Position numbers and translations under genes: made by a program. The notes beneath the pieces were generated by a model, which saw only the letters and a list, made by a program, of their open reading frames with translations, had not been told where the DNA came from and searched no databases. A DNA stretch of 31,414 bases from Nymphaea colorata (taxonomy: Eukaryota > Streptophyta > Magnoliopsida > Nymphaeales > Nymphaeaceae), in contig NW_022205194.1 of NCBI RefSeq assembly GCF_008831285.2, forward strand, positions 1 to 31,414. The letters run 5' to 3'. Positions 9,652 through 19,329 of the stretch are shown here, one piece after another. Within the stretch, counting starts at the first letter, position 1. Every line of letters begins with the position of its first letter.

Positions 9652-9912
9652 GTTCTTAGCCCCATATGGGCTACATGCTTGGCTAATAAATCATTAGGAA
9701 TTCATTTTGTTAAAAATGCAACCAATTATATGAATATATCTTTTGTATCATTCATATATCTGAAAACATTTAACTGCCATAAAACAAGGTCAACCTGGAC
9801 TTTCTTAATGTATACTGACAAGCCAAATTAAAAAGCTTGTATCAAGTCCAGTACACAAACTAATATACATAGAAAGCAAATGGTATATTTTCCTTTTATT
9901 GCTTTCTACAAT
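9652..9912 (-). pseudogene. Decayed copia reverse transcriptase / RNase H
   Basis: The minus strand from 9912 leftwards matches the end of the copia reverse-transcriptase domain and the linker into RNase H. Residues resembling a KxPY start appear near 9910. At 9876-9845 comes a block aligning to MYxMVCTRPDI, read here as MYILVCVLDLI. At 9810-9735 comes one aligning to NPG..HWMAVKCILRYLKRTKD, read here with AVKCF in place. At least three in-frame stops, missing codons and the loss of the catalytic RNase H core show it is dead. A further piece at 9695-9652 reads LLAKHVAHMGL, like the end of copia RNase H. Copia RNase H ends a little before the polypurine tract, which agrees with the tract at 9242-9254. 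Known: these motifs are conserved in plant copia pol. Inferred: a large deletion between them. Confidence 0.65.
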
Positions 9913-10600
9913 TACTTAACTTGTTTAACAACAGCAGTTCCAAAACATTCATTCTAAATTCATGCAATACATAATCATATGGAAAAACACATATTTGTTT
10001 TGCAAAGGATATAATTAAATGTGCTTATACTTTTCAAATGTTTACATAGTCATCAAATTGATTAGCAATACGTCTAATCTTTATTATGACTATTTAAAAG
10101 AATGATCAATTAACTCATAGTCTATCATACAAGTACTTTTCATATTGTACAGTCTCTATTAATATACCCTTTCATAGAAAGAATTTCATTTAACTCATCA
10201 TTCATATAATAATTTTCATGAGCAAATATTTAAATCATAACAAGCAAATAAATTGCTTATTGTCATGTCATATTTGTCAAGCATTTCATAAAGCTCAACA
10301 CATAGTTCAACTACTGAATGCATAGAATAACAATTCAAGTATCACATTCAAGTATTCCACAAGATGATCATTGAGATCACTAATAAGCTTCAGTTGGTTC
10401 ATTACCAAACTGATTCTTAATTGGTTCATTACCTGACTACTTATTTTCATATCCAAGCGATTAAACTTGATCATCAAGTGAATCATTATATTTGTACTAT
10501 TGGAATAATTCCATCTCATGCAACAAAGAAAAACAATATACCCTACTTTTATTTGGGTATCCAATACATATGTATTTACAAACATATTGTTTTATTTTTA
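9913..10600. other. Probable decayed retroelement interior; no readable frame
   Basis: Very AT-rich. By position this should be upstream pol of the minus-strand copia element, but I could not read any conserved reverse-transcriptase motif (for example YVDD) in it. A frame at 10307-10585 (minus) is low complexity. Confidence 0.35.
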
Positions 10601-10619
10601 GATATGCATTTAACATGCA

Positions 10620-12500
10620 TTATAGATCTCCAAAGATCTCAACATGGATCTAGTTAGTGTGGATCTCATTATATTCATGAGTATTATTTTACACCTCATG
10701 GCAAATATTAAAATTAAATACATTCTTAACAAGAACTTACTTATTAACATGCTAGCATAGTTTGATCCACAAAAGAACAAATAACATATTATGTTTGGAT
10801 CTAATATAAATAGGATACAGATGTTTAACCATATATCCAAATATATATATTCAAATATGAATCAAAGCTGTATGTAAGGTGGATCTCAAGCAATCAATAG
10901 ATCCAATTCCAATAACTACATAAATATAAAGATTCAAATTATATTAGCATAGATCCAGACTAGTAATATTCACAATACAACTAGTATGAATTTAAAACAC
11001 ATGATTCTCAATGAAATATTATACAATACAGTTCAACAACCATATTTGGATCAATGCTAACCCATCTCTTTTTTCAGAAAAACAAGTTATCATGTACTAA
11101 CACTTTAGTGCTATAAAGCTTTAAATAAATGCATTCTTGCCAATATGAATTTTAGTTCAAGAGTGTTATATTATATCTCTTGAGCATGCATTAAAAAACA
11201 AATTCATTTTCCTAAGAAAGAGAAGCAAATGAAGCTTTATTCAATAGTTCTCTAAAATGATCTTTGAATCTAGAATGACAACAAATATTACAATATGATC
11301 AAAACTAACGGCAAACATGATAACATATATTGAAACCAAAGCAAACAAGATATGAATTTTTTTCCACATATCCAAACAAGTCAGTTTAGATGTGAACCTA
11401 AACTTTATGTAATGTGGATTTCATATGTTCAAATATAGAAATTCGGATCATGTCAACATAGATCCAAACACAACAATAAGAAAAGATAACAAATATCTCG
11501 TCCCGAAACACAATCTAGCTCTCTTAAGTCAACACCAAAGATTTTTCCTTTTCTTACTTTTAATATGATCAAATCTAAATTCATACCCGTAGTCATCTCT
11601 AATAAGAGCAAACAAAATTTTTATGTACTAGAACTTTTAGTACAACAGATCTTCAAATAAGATATTTCATTTCTATGACTTTCATCTTGTTTATGAGTGT
11701 TAGCTTACAACTGCAGGCAAAAAGACAAACATGATGATATATTGGATTCAATGTAAGTTACTGGTTATTTGGTGCAAATGATCCAAAAAAGTTAACTTGG
11801 ATATCATGAACCGAGCACAATGCCATATGGATCTTACCATGTCTAAAAGTGTTGATTTACACCTCTTAGCAAATCAACATATAGTAATATAATAATTCCT
11901 TTTAACAATGATAAACATACAATAATGTAATCTTTGTCTCAGGATACTCTTTCATAAGGAGCAAAATAAATTCTTCTTTTAGCACTTTAGTGCTACTCAC
12001 TCAGAAATTGTACAACTTATAAAATCATTAGATCGAAAAATCAATGCATACCATAATATGTTTAGATCTAATATAAACAAGATCTTGATCTTTAAAGGTG
12101 TAAGCGAGTAAAATCAAATCATGCTTCAAAAAGGTGCAATGTTTACCGTGAGATCCAAATTCAACAGTCAAATGGATATATAAAACAAAATTTTGGTCAT
12201 AACTAATATCAGCATGGAGCCAAACTGACGACGAATATCCATAAGGTATGCATTATAGCGTATATTTGAACAAATATAAATAAGATATGGATTTTTAACC
12301 AATGTCCAAACAAATTCAGATCTTCAAGAACTTAAGGTTTGACATATATGGATCTAACCTTAACGACATCCAACCATACAATAGATATGGGTGTGCAACA
12401 TGTAGAGATTCAAAATACAAAGTGGATAATAGTCAGATCCAAAACCAAAAAGGTCACGACATCCACATCATAACAATCATGGATCTGGATACATTAATAC
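10620..12500. repeat. Degenerate GGATCY-rich repeat region, units of several hundred bp
   Basis: GGATCT or GATCCA phrases recur dozens of times. Longer phrases also recur in a fixed order: GATCTAATATAAATA at 10799, 12067 and (partly) 12265; AAGATATGRATTTTT at 11348 and 12284; a YACACCTCWTRGCAAAT phrase at 10691 and 11860; and a palindromic CACTTTAGTGCTA at 11101 and 11985 with a relative near 11632. The spacings (about 350 to 1260 bases) do not give one clean period, so units were probably duplicated and then rearranged or shortened. No protein is encoded. Likely satellite-like or LTR/UTR sequence of a retroelement. Confidence 0.55.
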
Positions 12501-12983
12501 CCACAATATAACCAATATTGATTTGAACAAGAAAAACATATTTCACTTCAGATAGTATAAACCTTGGTTCAACAAAAACATTCAAGTCGTAACTAGAATT
12601 CTAGTTAGTAAAAAATTCATTTCATTGTGTTCATTTTTCTTTATATCAACACATCTAGAACCAACACCATTTTGATTCTATTCAAGTCAAGGCCATAGAA
12701 CATACTATGATGTCTGTTTTGCAAGATGCAGTGGCACATTTACCATCACATTCAAATTCACTAAGTTTATAGAAAATGTATCACATAAAAGTGAAGACAG
12801 ACCTTCTTTCGGAGAGCACCTAAAAGAATAAAAATATTCTTGATTTTACAAGCACAAATTTGTGCTGATAGGAGCACCATTATTTGTTGCATTAATTTCA
12901 CACTCCTTCATTTTATGCGCAAGCGCACGTAAAATAATAAAATTGCATAAACATACATATATACTGCTAACCACTTTTCGATC

Positions 12984-13151
12984 ATGGCCAGTTCTGAGGC
13001 TCCCACTCTTGAAGTTATTTCTAAATTAATTTCATGGCAAGTAGAGAACAATAATATATGGAAAGCAACAAGGAGAATAGCACATCAGAAGATCTCCTTT
13101 AACATTCTAAGGTATAACTTAAAACAACAAAAACTCAATATTAAATTTTAG
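12984..13151 (+). CDS. Small ORF of 55 codons with good start context, unrecognised
   Basis: ATCATGGCC is a favourable plant initiation context. The frame continues for 55 codons to TAG at 13149. The first 25 residues are well mixed (MASSEAPTLEVISKLISWQV), unlike the low-complexity chance frames nearby, but the second half is increasingly Lys/Asn/Gln-rich. A start with MASS- followed by a helical segment is common in plant copia Gag proteins, and a retroelement setting is plausible, but no zinc knuckle or other diagnostic motif follows. It could be a truncated gag start or chance. Confidence 0.25.
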   Translation: MASSEAPTLEVISKLISWQVENNNIWKATRRIAHQKISFNILRYNLKQQKLNIKF

Positions 13152-13159
13152 ACCGTGAG

Positions 13160-14780
13160 TTTCTCTTTTTCAAAGTTATTTTTGGAACCCTTTTTCTGCA
13201 ATTTTAATAAGCTTAAGTGGCACCTATATGCAATTTTACATTACAAGTACCTTTTAATATTGCTCTTCAACATGTACATTGTTTACCTTAGTTGTTATTT
13301 TTCAAAAATTTTCGTTATTAATTTGTCGATGTTACATAATTGAGTAGTTTGATCCTGAAGCTTACGCTTCATGGCCTCAAAACTTATGTCTTTCATCATG
13401 ATAAGCTCAATGCCTTTAATATCCTTTATTCAGCCACCCTGAGGAGGATTGCCACACTAGCCTAGACTAGTGGCTGGTAGGGGGTGGGTCACTACCATGG
13501 TAGACATGGAAGATGTGGTGAATAGATTACCATTGAAATAAAACCATGGCAAGGGGGAATTAGAAAGAAACATACGAGAAACACATATTTTCACTAGGAA
13601 GATGTGGTCATCTAATCAATAAGCAGTAAAAAGATTCACAAATAAATAATAGGGAGAGAGAGACACAGAGGAAGGAGTGTGCACTTATCATGTCTGAAGA
13701 AAAGAAAAAAGAGGAAAAGAGAAGAGAAGAAGATGACTTACATACAACTCCAATGGTTACATTAAACAATATATATAGTTGAAAAGAGTTAATATCTAGC
13801 ATAAGAGAAGTACCGAGGATGAGGTTAATATTAACTAGTGTTCTTTGTTTTTTCTTTTGTCACTTTTTTTATAATCGTAGATGTTACCATTTCTGGCTGA
13901 ACCATGCTAAATGTGTGGCCTCCATGTTGCTGAGAAAAGTTGTTCATCCAAGTTTATGTGTAGTGTCTTCACAGTGCACCATGCTCAGCAACACTTGGTT
14001 TTGTCTATAGCAGCTCTGAACAGCTTGGTTTTTAACTCATTCTGACATGGATGGACTTTTTTTTATAGTGAATAGTAATGTTTAAAGTATTTTAACTTTA
14101 TTAACTGTGGTATGACCATAATATTCTGCTTGTTCACACTGTCCTCTTTAAACAATTTCATCTGTTCTATTCATCTGGCAATGCAATTCACTTCTTTAAA
14201 TTTTAGACATACTGAAATGGGCCATATGGCTTGTGATTGTAGATGAATCATGGTTGGTGTGGTCAAAATTATGGATCATGTTCAGCAAGCATGGCAAATG
14301 GCTATCAGCCATAAACACTGGTGATTCCTGAATTCATGTTTTAAATACAGAAAATCTTGCAACAAACAAGGGAGAAAAAGTATAGTTTTAGGCATCATTG
14401 AATCAATACCTTTTTTTTTTCTCCCTAAGCTTTTGTCTTGTGATACCAGTTCATGTTTAGGTTCACTTGTGGTGAAGTCAAGGAAACTAGTACTTGATGG
14501 CCCTAACTTAATATGTTTCCATTTCTCATATTGGATAAATCTTTGCAGCATAGTCTGTGCCCATAAACATGGCAAAAAACATGGGCTATTTTCAGAAAAA
14601 AAGGATGATTTTATAGACAAATTCCCAAAAGCCAAAAGTATCCTGATAACATAATGGTTTGCTGCATGTCCTTTCATAGTATCACTTTTTATTCTGATAT
14701 TATTTTTATGATATTTCTTATATATTTTTATATGTTCTTACACTTAAATATACTGATACATATATATTTTTAAATATACT
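13160..14780. other. No supported gene; intron-like sequence with small hairpins
   Basis: Plus-strand T-rich sequence. It includes small self-complementary elements: GAAGCTTACGCTTC at about 13356-13370, CACTAGCCTAGACTAGTG near 13454-13474, and a perfect 10 bp pair TGTTGCTGAG (13925) / CTCAGCAACA (13984). Overlapping open frames on both strands at 14282-14677 and 14433-14654 are mutually exclusive, and neither has recognisable motifs. Confidence 0.4.
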
Positions 14781-14802
14781 CAAAACAGCACCATTTGATT
14801 TT

Positions 14803-14910
14803 CATGAACATATCTACCTTATTCAAAAAATTTCAACACCTAGATCTCCTTCTACAAGACTTTGCTAGTGTTGGAAACCTTGTTTTACACACTTCAGTGG
14901 CATCTGTAAG
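14803..14910 (+). CDS. Possible exon with consensus donor, unrecognised
   Basis: An ATG at about 14806 opens a frame of about 35 well-mixed codons (containing LLLQDFASVGNLVLHTSVAS) that runs straight into GTAAGTAG, a textbook plant splice donor near 14910. Without splicing, the frame stops after 43 codons. The composition is more protein-like than the flanking sequence, and the frame uses no poly-Lys/Phe runs. I do not recognise the protein and could not identify the next exon with confidence. Confidence 0.25.
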
Positions 14911-15191
14911 TAGCTGTCAGCACTACTTTTAAGACACCAACATAATTGTATGTGGGAAGAACTGAAGGGGTTATACTGATAAATGGTAGCAGTCAGTAAC
15001 ACTATAAAACTAGTATGCATTCAGAAACATGCCCATTTTCAGATTCTGCTGAGTAGTCAGATGGGATGGTAGAATTGCCATGAATGAGTCATCTCAATCA
15101 AGATTCTTGTTGAAACTGAAATGATCTTCCACTTCTTTGTGTTGTGTTTTGTTTTGTTTTTGGCTTTATGACTATTAAGAATGAGAATCTA

Positions 15192-15318
15192 ATTCAACTG
15201 CTCATGTGAAGGCCTAGCAGGGGAGCATCCTTTGCAGAATGATTCTTCGATGACGTTGGCTGAGCATCCCTTAGGTCTAATAAGAATTCTTGTTTTATTT
15301 CAGGTGGCAAAAGCCTAA
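15192..15318 (+). CDS. Possible exon-like stretch, unrecognised
   Basis: A GC-richer segment open on the plus strand for about 42 codons (containing GLAGEHPLQNDSSMTLAEHP), with no ATG. It reads through TTTATTTCAG at 15294-15303, an acceptor-like sequence, and stops at TAA at 15316. The minus strand is also open here (15194-15394), so the strand is uncertain. No family recognised. Confidence 0.2.
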
Positions 15319-15399
15319 TTTTTGTAACAATTTTTTTGGTGATAGTTGTATGTATTGCTGTATAAGCATAATGATTTTTGAGGTCCAATGCCAAAAATA

Positions 15400-16060
15400 G
15401 AGGTAATCATTCATTTAATGATACCAAAACAATGGAAACATGCACTTAAATTACATATAAAAGCATTTTTAAAAAGGAATGGCATCATATTTTTTTTGTA
15501 TTTTGAAAAGGTAATGATATTTTCACAGACTAGTTTTAATTTTTTTTCCATAAAAAAGGAAATTTTCAAAATGTTGTTGGAATTTGTGAATCTGGATCAA
15601 CTTACTTAGAACATATGCATTAGAGGTACTTGGAACATTAAAAGCATGTGATGCCCATGGAACATGAAATTAATTGATGCTGCTTTTCACCAGGTACTTT
15701 TGCAGACTCACTTCCACATTTGTGCCTTCTGGTGATCCTAGTGATATGGTTCTTTTTAGGGGTCACCTAAAGCCAAGACAAAGGCAAGATAGCTGCAAAA
15801 GGCTGATAAAACCAATATCATACAAAGAAAAATAACTTTTTTCCATCTTTTTGAGTACGTATGGACAAAAGTGATAATGCTTTGTCAGCTTGTCTATTCA
15901 TTCAGGTTTGTCATTAAAATAATAAGGTTACCTTGTTTTCTGATTTTATCAATACTAAGTATATGCATGTATGCAGACTATGTAAGTACATTATTTGCAT
16001 CCCCAAAATTTATTTTGGAGTTTAGAGTGTTTCAGCAAAATGAGGTTTTATTTTGAAATG
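15400..16060. other. No supported gene
   Basis: T-rich intron-like sequence with chance frames at 15388-15609 and 15871-16056 dominated by Lys, Phe, Ile and Leu. Confidence 0.4.
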
Positions 16061-16909
16061 AGAGAAAGGGATTCACCCATTGGTATGAGGTCTAGCCATT
16101 CCCAACGCCTTTATTAAGGGTAACCCGATATTTGAAATGTTATCCTAAATTCTATATGCATATATGCTCAAGTTTAAATAATTATTTTTAAAAATATTAA
16201 AACAAATTTTGAAATGATTAAAATGTGGTTTGGTTAAAAAAAAGTGCCATCGGGTCTAGAACTTTGCTCTTAAGGGTTAACAAACCCTTAATAATTAGTA
16301 ACTTTAGAAACTTGAGATTGAATCGTTGGAATAACCAAATAGTATAGAAAACAAATTGTTTAAAAGGGACACATGTAAGATCATTTGAGTTCTTGAAATA
16401 TTGTCACTAGAACTCAACAAAAAGATAACTTATATTTGAAGATAGTTTTGAAAATCGAAGTTTTTTACTTGTTTGAGGAAATATGATTAGGAACATACTT
16501 ATGATTTATTTATTTTGCAACACATGACTTCAACTTGTTATGCTTTGCAAAAGCAAGTTTTTCAAGTTTTGTTTGAAAAATAAGATTTCAAAGAAGATGA
16601 ACGATGACCATAGTTCTTCTTCATCATAGAGCCAAGGAGAGAGATTTTGTAATATTGCAAATATCAAAATAATATGTTGGAAAGATTGAAGATTTGATAT
16701 TTAAAACAAGAAAATATTATAATTTGTAGGGTGTTTCTCTTGAATCTTAAGTAAGTTTCAAGATTTTGCCTTAATTCGATTATCACCTCATTAGAGCTTG
16801 ATGTTGTCTTACTTAAGCTTCTTGTAGATGTGCTTGTGAGCATTCGTGAGTCCCATAAGTGATTGTGCATGCATGATTACATAAATTCTATGTGCATAAA
16901 AAAAATTTA

Positions 16910-17207
16910 AATGAGAGAGAAATGAAATGAGCAATAGAAAAAGAAAGAAATAAAGATGAGAAATTAAAATGAGAGAAATATAAGTTAAAATGATAGAGGA
17001 AAGTTAAGAATGAGAGAAACAAACATGAAAATGAAAAAGGGAGGAGCAAAGAATGAGAGCAAAAAAAGTCAAAATGAAAGAGAGAAAAGTTAAAATGAGA
17101 TGAAAACACGTTTAACGGAGATAAATGAGTTAAAAGAAATGAAGAAGCTTGTTAAAATGATAAAAAAATAAGTTAAAAAGAGAGGGAAAAAGATATTGAG
17201 AAAAATG
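16910..17207 (+). repeat. Degenerate polypurine repeat (AAAATGAGAGAGAAA family)
   Basis: About 300 bases in which ATGAGAGARA, GTTAAAATGA and related phrases recur every 15 to 40 bases, almost all A and G on the plus strand. It lies downstream of the minus-strand TATA box at 17619-17629 and so would be pyrimidine-rich in the sense of that transcript. It also has triplex-prone (mirror-like purine) composition. A minus-strand Ser/Phe/Leu frame at 16888-17109 is only a translation of the repeat. Confidence 0.75.
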
Positions 17208-17618
17208 TTTACTTTGGTTATGCTCTTTGACCTTCAAGGAGAATCCTTAGCTCCGGAGAGACTCTAAACCTTCATCGGCTTGTTATGAAAAAAAAAGACA
17301 AGAAAATGGTAGAAAAAAAGTTATAAATACCTTTAAACAAAAATTTGATGTTGAAGCAACTGCTTAGCTCTTCTGGGCAAAGAGAACTCCTTGATGGTGG
17401 TTTGAATGGGTTAGAGATGCTCCCCATGAGTCCATTACAAACTCCTTAAAGGTCTAATCTTGCTGGAAATTAAAGTTTTGCAGTTGAATATTATGAAAAC
17501 CAAACAAGGAAAATTGAACCAAAAGAAGAAGAGAAGAAGAAATCTAGAAGAGGAGAGAGAGAATTCAAAGACTTGAAAAGATGATGGATTTCCAATGTTA
17601 AATGAGAGAAATGAGGAG

Positions 17619-17629
17619 GTATTTATAGA
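17619..17629 (-). promoter_or_regulatory. Minus-strand TATA box of an LTR-like promoter
   Basis: The reverse complement reads CTATAAATACC. It is followed, in the minus direction, by a CT-rich leader (CTCATTTCTCTCATT, then further CT-rich sequence to about 17530), as in many plant LTR promoters. Upstream of it, in the minus sense, lie the GC-rich island and the GATCT-rich segment that would be U3. Confidence 0.5.
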
Positions 17630-17764
17630 GGAAGAAGGCTCAAGGGCATTGTGTGTTTTTTTTATAAATAAAATTAACCATTAATTAGTCATTATTAGCT
17701 TTAAAATAGCTTAAAATACTAAGAGGGTCAAATCTTTCGAAAATAGGTTGACTGAACCAGGGGC

Positions 17765-18010
17765 AGGCTGCCCACCCAAGGCACGCACGGCCTAGGCTTG
17801 GCCCATTGGCAAGCCTAAACAGGCCGAGCTAGCTCGCCAGGGCTGTGCCATGCCAAGCCAGCCAGGGCCGTGCATGCCGGGCCTGCTAGAGTAGTGCTGT
17901 GCCAAGCCGGCCAGGGCCATGCACGCTAGGCCGGCCATGGCCGTGCATGCTAGGCCATGCCCTCGCCAGAACCGTGCTTGGCCGTGCAAGGTAGCGGAGT
18001 CCAGGCCTAC
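17765..18010 (-). repeat. GC-rich island of 24-25 bp repeats inside the LTR-like block
   Basis: A sharp GC-rich island in AT-rich DNA, with GCCAGGGC phrases at about 17836, 17861 and 17910, a related GGCCATGGCC phrase at about 17933, and TGCCAAGCC at 17851 and 17900 (offset 49, two units). Variants of GGCCGTGCATGC separate them. This gives a period near 24.5 bases. Short GC-rich tandem repeats in U3, just upstream of the TATA box, are a common feature of large plant LTRs. The minus-strand frame 17792-17989 (Gly/Ala/Met-rich) is a by-product of the repeat. Confidence 0.75.
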
Positions 18011-18258
18011 CTGGGCCTGGATTGGCTAGACGAGGCTTGGTCAGCCTGCCATGCTGGTTGTGGGCCCCACAAAGAGTGTTTTGATATTTTTTTGTGAAAA
18101 AGTAAGGTTGGTAGAAAACCTAGGGCATTTTGAGGAATTCAATGATATTTTCAGAAAATCGAGGGTAATCTGAAAATCTTGAATTAGAAATTATTGGTAT
18201 TTAAAAAATAATTATTATGTCTCGATACTTGGACTGGGAATGACCTATGACTTGTATT

Positions 18259-18720
18259 CGGATCTAAAAATGGATCTAGCCCTCATATTTAGAGCTGGAT
18301 CTGGATCAAAAGCTTAGAATAAATAAAAATAAATCTTGAATTTAGATCTAAAACTCATATTTGGATTTGAATCTCATATTTAGATCTGGATTGAGGTAAA
18401 AACATGGAATTGGCTCTAAATTTCGATCTAGATTAAGAATTTGGAACCGAACAAGGATATAGATATGGACTTTGAATCTTAGGTTCGGATCAGGCCTGAA
18501 TTGAGATGAAGGCACAACTTAGGACCAAATGAGTCCAGAATTGAGATTTGGATAAGGGTTTACATCTAAAGTTCTGTGCCGGATCCAGTTTTAGATTTTG
18601 AATTTGGATATGGATCCATTTTGTATGTGGTTTAAATATATGGATCTGTTTTGGATCTGGGGCTAGTATTTGGATCTAAGGATCTGTTTTGGATCTAGGG
18701 CTGGGCTTTGGATCTAGGAA
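18259..18720 (-). repeat. GGATCT-rich degenerate simple repeat
   Basis: GGATCT or AGATCT-like phrases occur roughly every 20-40 bases, with the clearest repetition at 18640-18720, where GGATCTGTTTTGGATCT occurs twice. It lies in the U3-like part of the LTR-like block. Its orientation is opposite to that of the GATCCA-rich region at 10620-12500, but as both fragments relate to minus-strand elements a link is possible. Confidence 0.6.
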
Positions 18721-19032
18721 TTTGTTTTAGGCTTCTATATTAGTCTGGGAACCAGATCCTAGTTTGAATTATAGAATAAGTCTAAATTGAGATTGGGCAT
18801 TGTGTCCAAAGTCTGAAAATAGATCCAAATAAGTCCAAATATCATTGGTAGTCAAATAAAAGAAGAAATTGATCATAATTAAGAAAAATTGAAATGTTTG
18901 AAGCTGAAAATCTTTAAAGGTTGTCATAAAGTTATCGCGAAATGTTCTAAAAATGCTAAATATAGAAATTTGAAAAATTTGGGGTGATTACATACATACA
19001 CGTAGCACATTCATCCACATCTTTGTGTTTGG

Positions 19033-19288
19033 ATAGCCATAGGTGCTTATCCCATGCTTCTAACCTTTATTGCCACTTTGTGAATCTACATGCGTGCTTG
19101 GAATCATGCAGTTATGAGTTGCCTCTATGAATCACACTATGCAGGTACATAAATGTCCCACATGTGTGCATGTTTATGTGTGTCTAGTAAGATATAGCCA
19201 TAGGTGCTTACTCTGTGCTGTTGTCCTTAGTTACCACTCTTTGCATCTACATGTGTACTTGGAATCATGCAGTTATGAATTGCCTCTA
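19033..19288 (+). repeat. Direct duplication of 95 bp with 161 bp spacing
   Basis: A block starting ATAGCCATAGGTGCTTA and ending TTGCCTCTA occurs at 19033-19127 and 19194-19288. The offset is a constant 161 bases and there are no net indels, with about 80-85 percent identity. The 17-mer TTGGAATCATGCAGTTAT is shared almost exactly. It borders the right end of the LTR-like block. No coding role is seen; the frame at 19127-19324 crosses it by chance. Confidence 0.85.
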
Positions 19289-19329
19289 CGTTATTTATTT
19301 GAGGTATTTGTTGTGAAGGTCTAAGTGCT

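Larger units (their letters stand above)
16300..18992 (-). mobile_element. LTR-like block, probable Ty3/gypsy, minus strand (left end uncertain)
   Basis: On the minus strand the block starts TGTAATCACCCC at 18992, the style of start common in plant Ty3/gypsy LTRs. Next come an AT-rich part, a GATCT-rich segment, a GC-rich tandem repeat, a CTATAAATACC TATA box and a pyrimidine-rich leader. This order matches U3 then R/U5 of a long plant LTR. No primer-binding site, gag or pol was found to the left, and the left end is a guess, so this could be a solo or truncated LTR. The first bases after the right end are TACAT; I could not pair them with a convincing copy at a left end. Superfamily and extent are inferences. 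Confidence 0.45.

Noticed and set aside
10600-12500. Many GATC words, considered as a bacterial-type or methylation-linked signal
   Set aside because: They sit inside longer recurrent phrases, so common descent of a repeat explains them without any special role for GATC.
14282-14677. 131-codon minus-strand ORF, one of the longest in the window
   Set aside because: No motif, composition follows AT-rich chance sequence with Leu/Phe/Lys runs, and the plus strand is open over the same bases. No splice or start context supports it.
16079-16095. TTGGTATGAGGTCTAG, considered as a primer-binding site for the LTR-like block
   Set aside because: It is on the plus strand while the block is on the minus strand, and it matches the tRNA-Met site only partly.
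16888-17109. Ser/Phe/Leu-rich 73-codon minus-strand ORF
   Set aside because: It is a translation of the degenerate polypurine repeat.
17792-17989. Gly/Ala/Met-rich 65-codon minus-strand ORF
   Set aside because: It is a translation of the GC-rich 24-25 bp tandem repeat in the LTR-like block.
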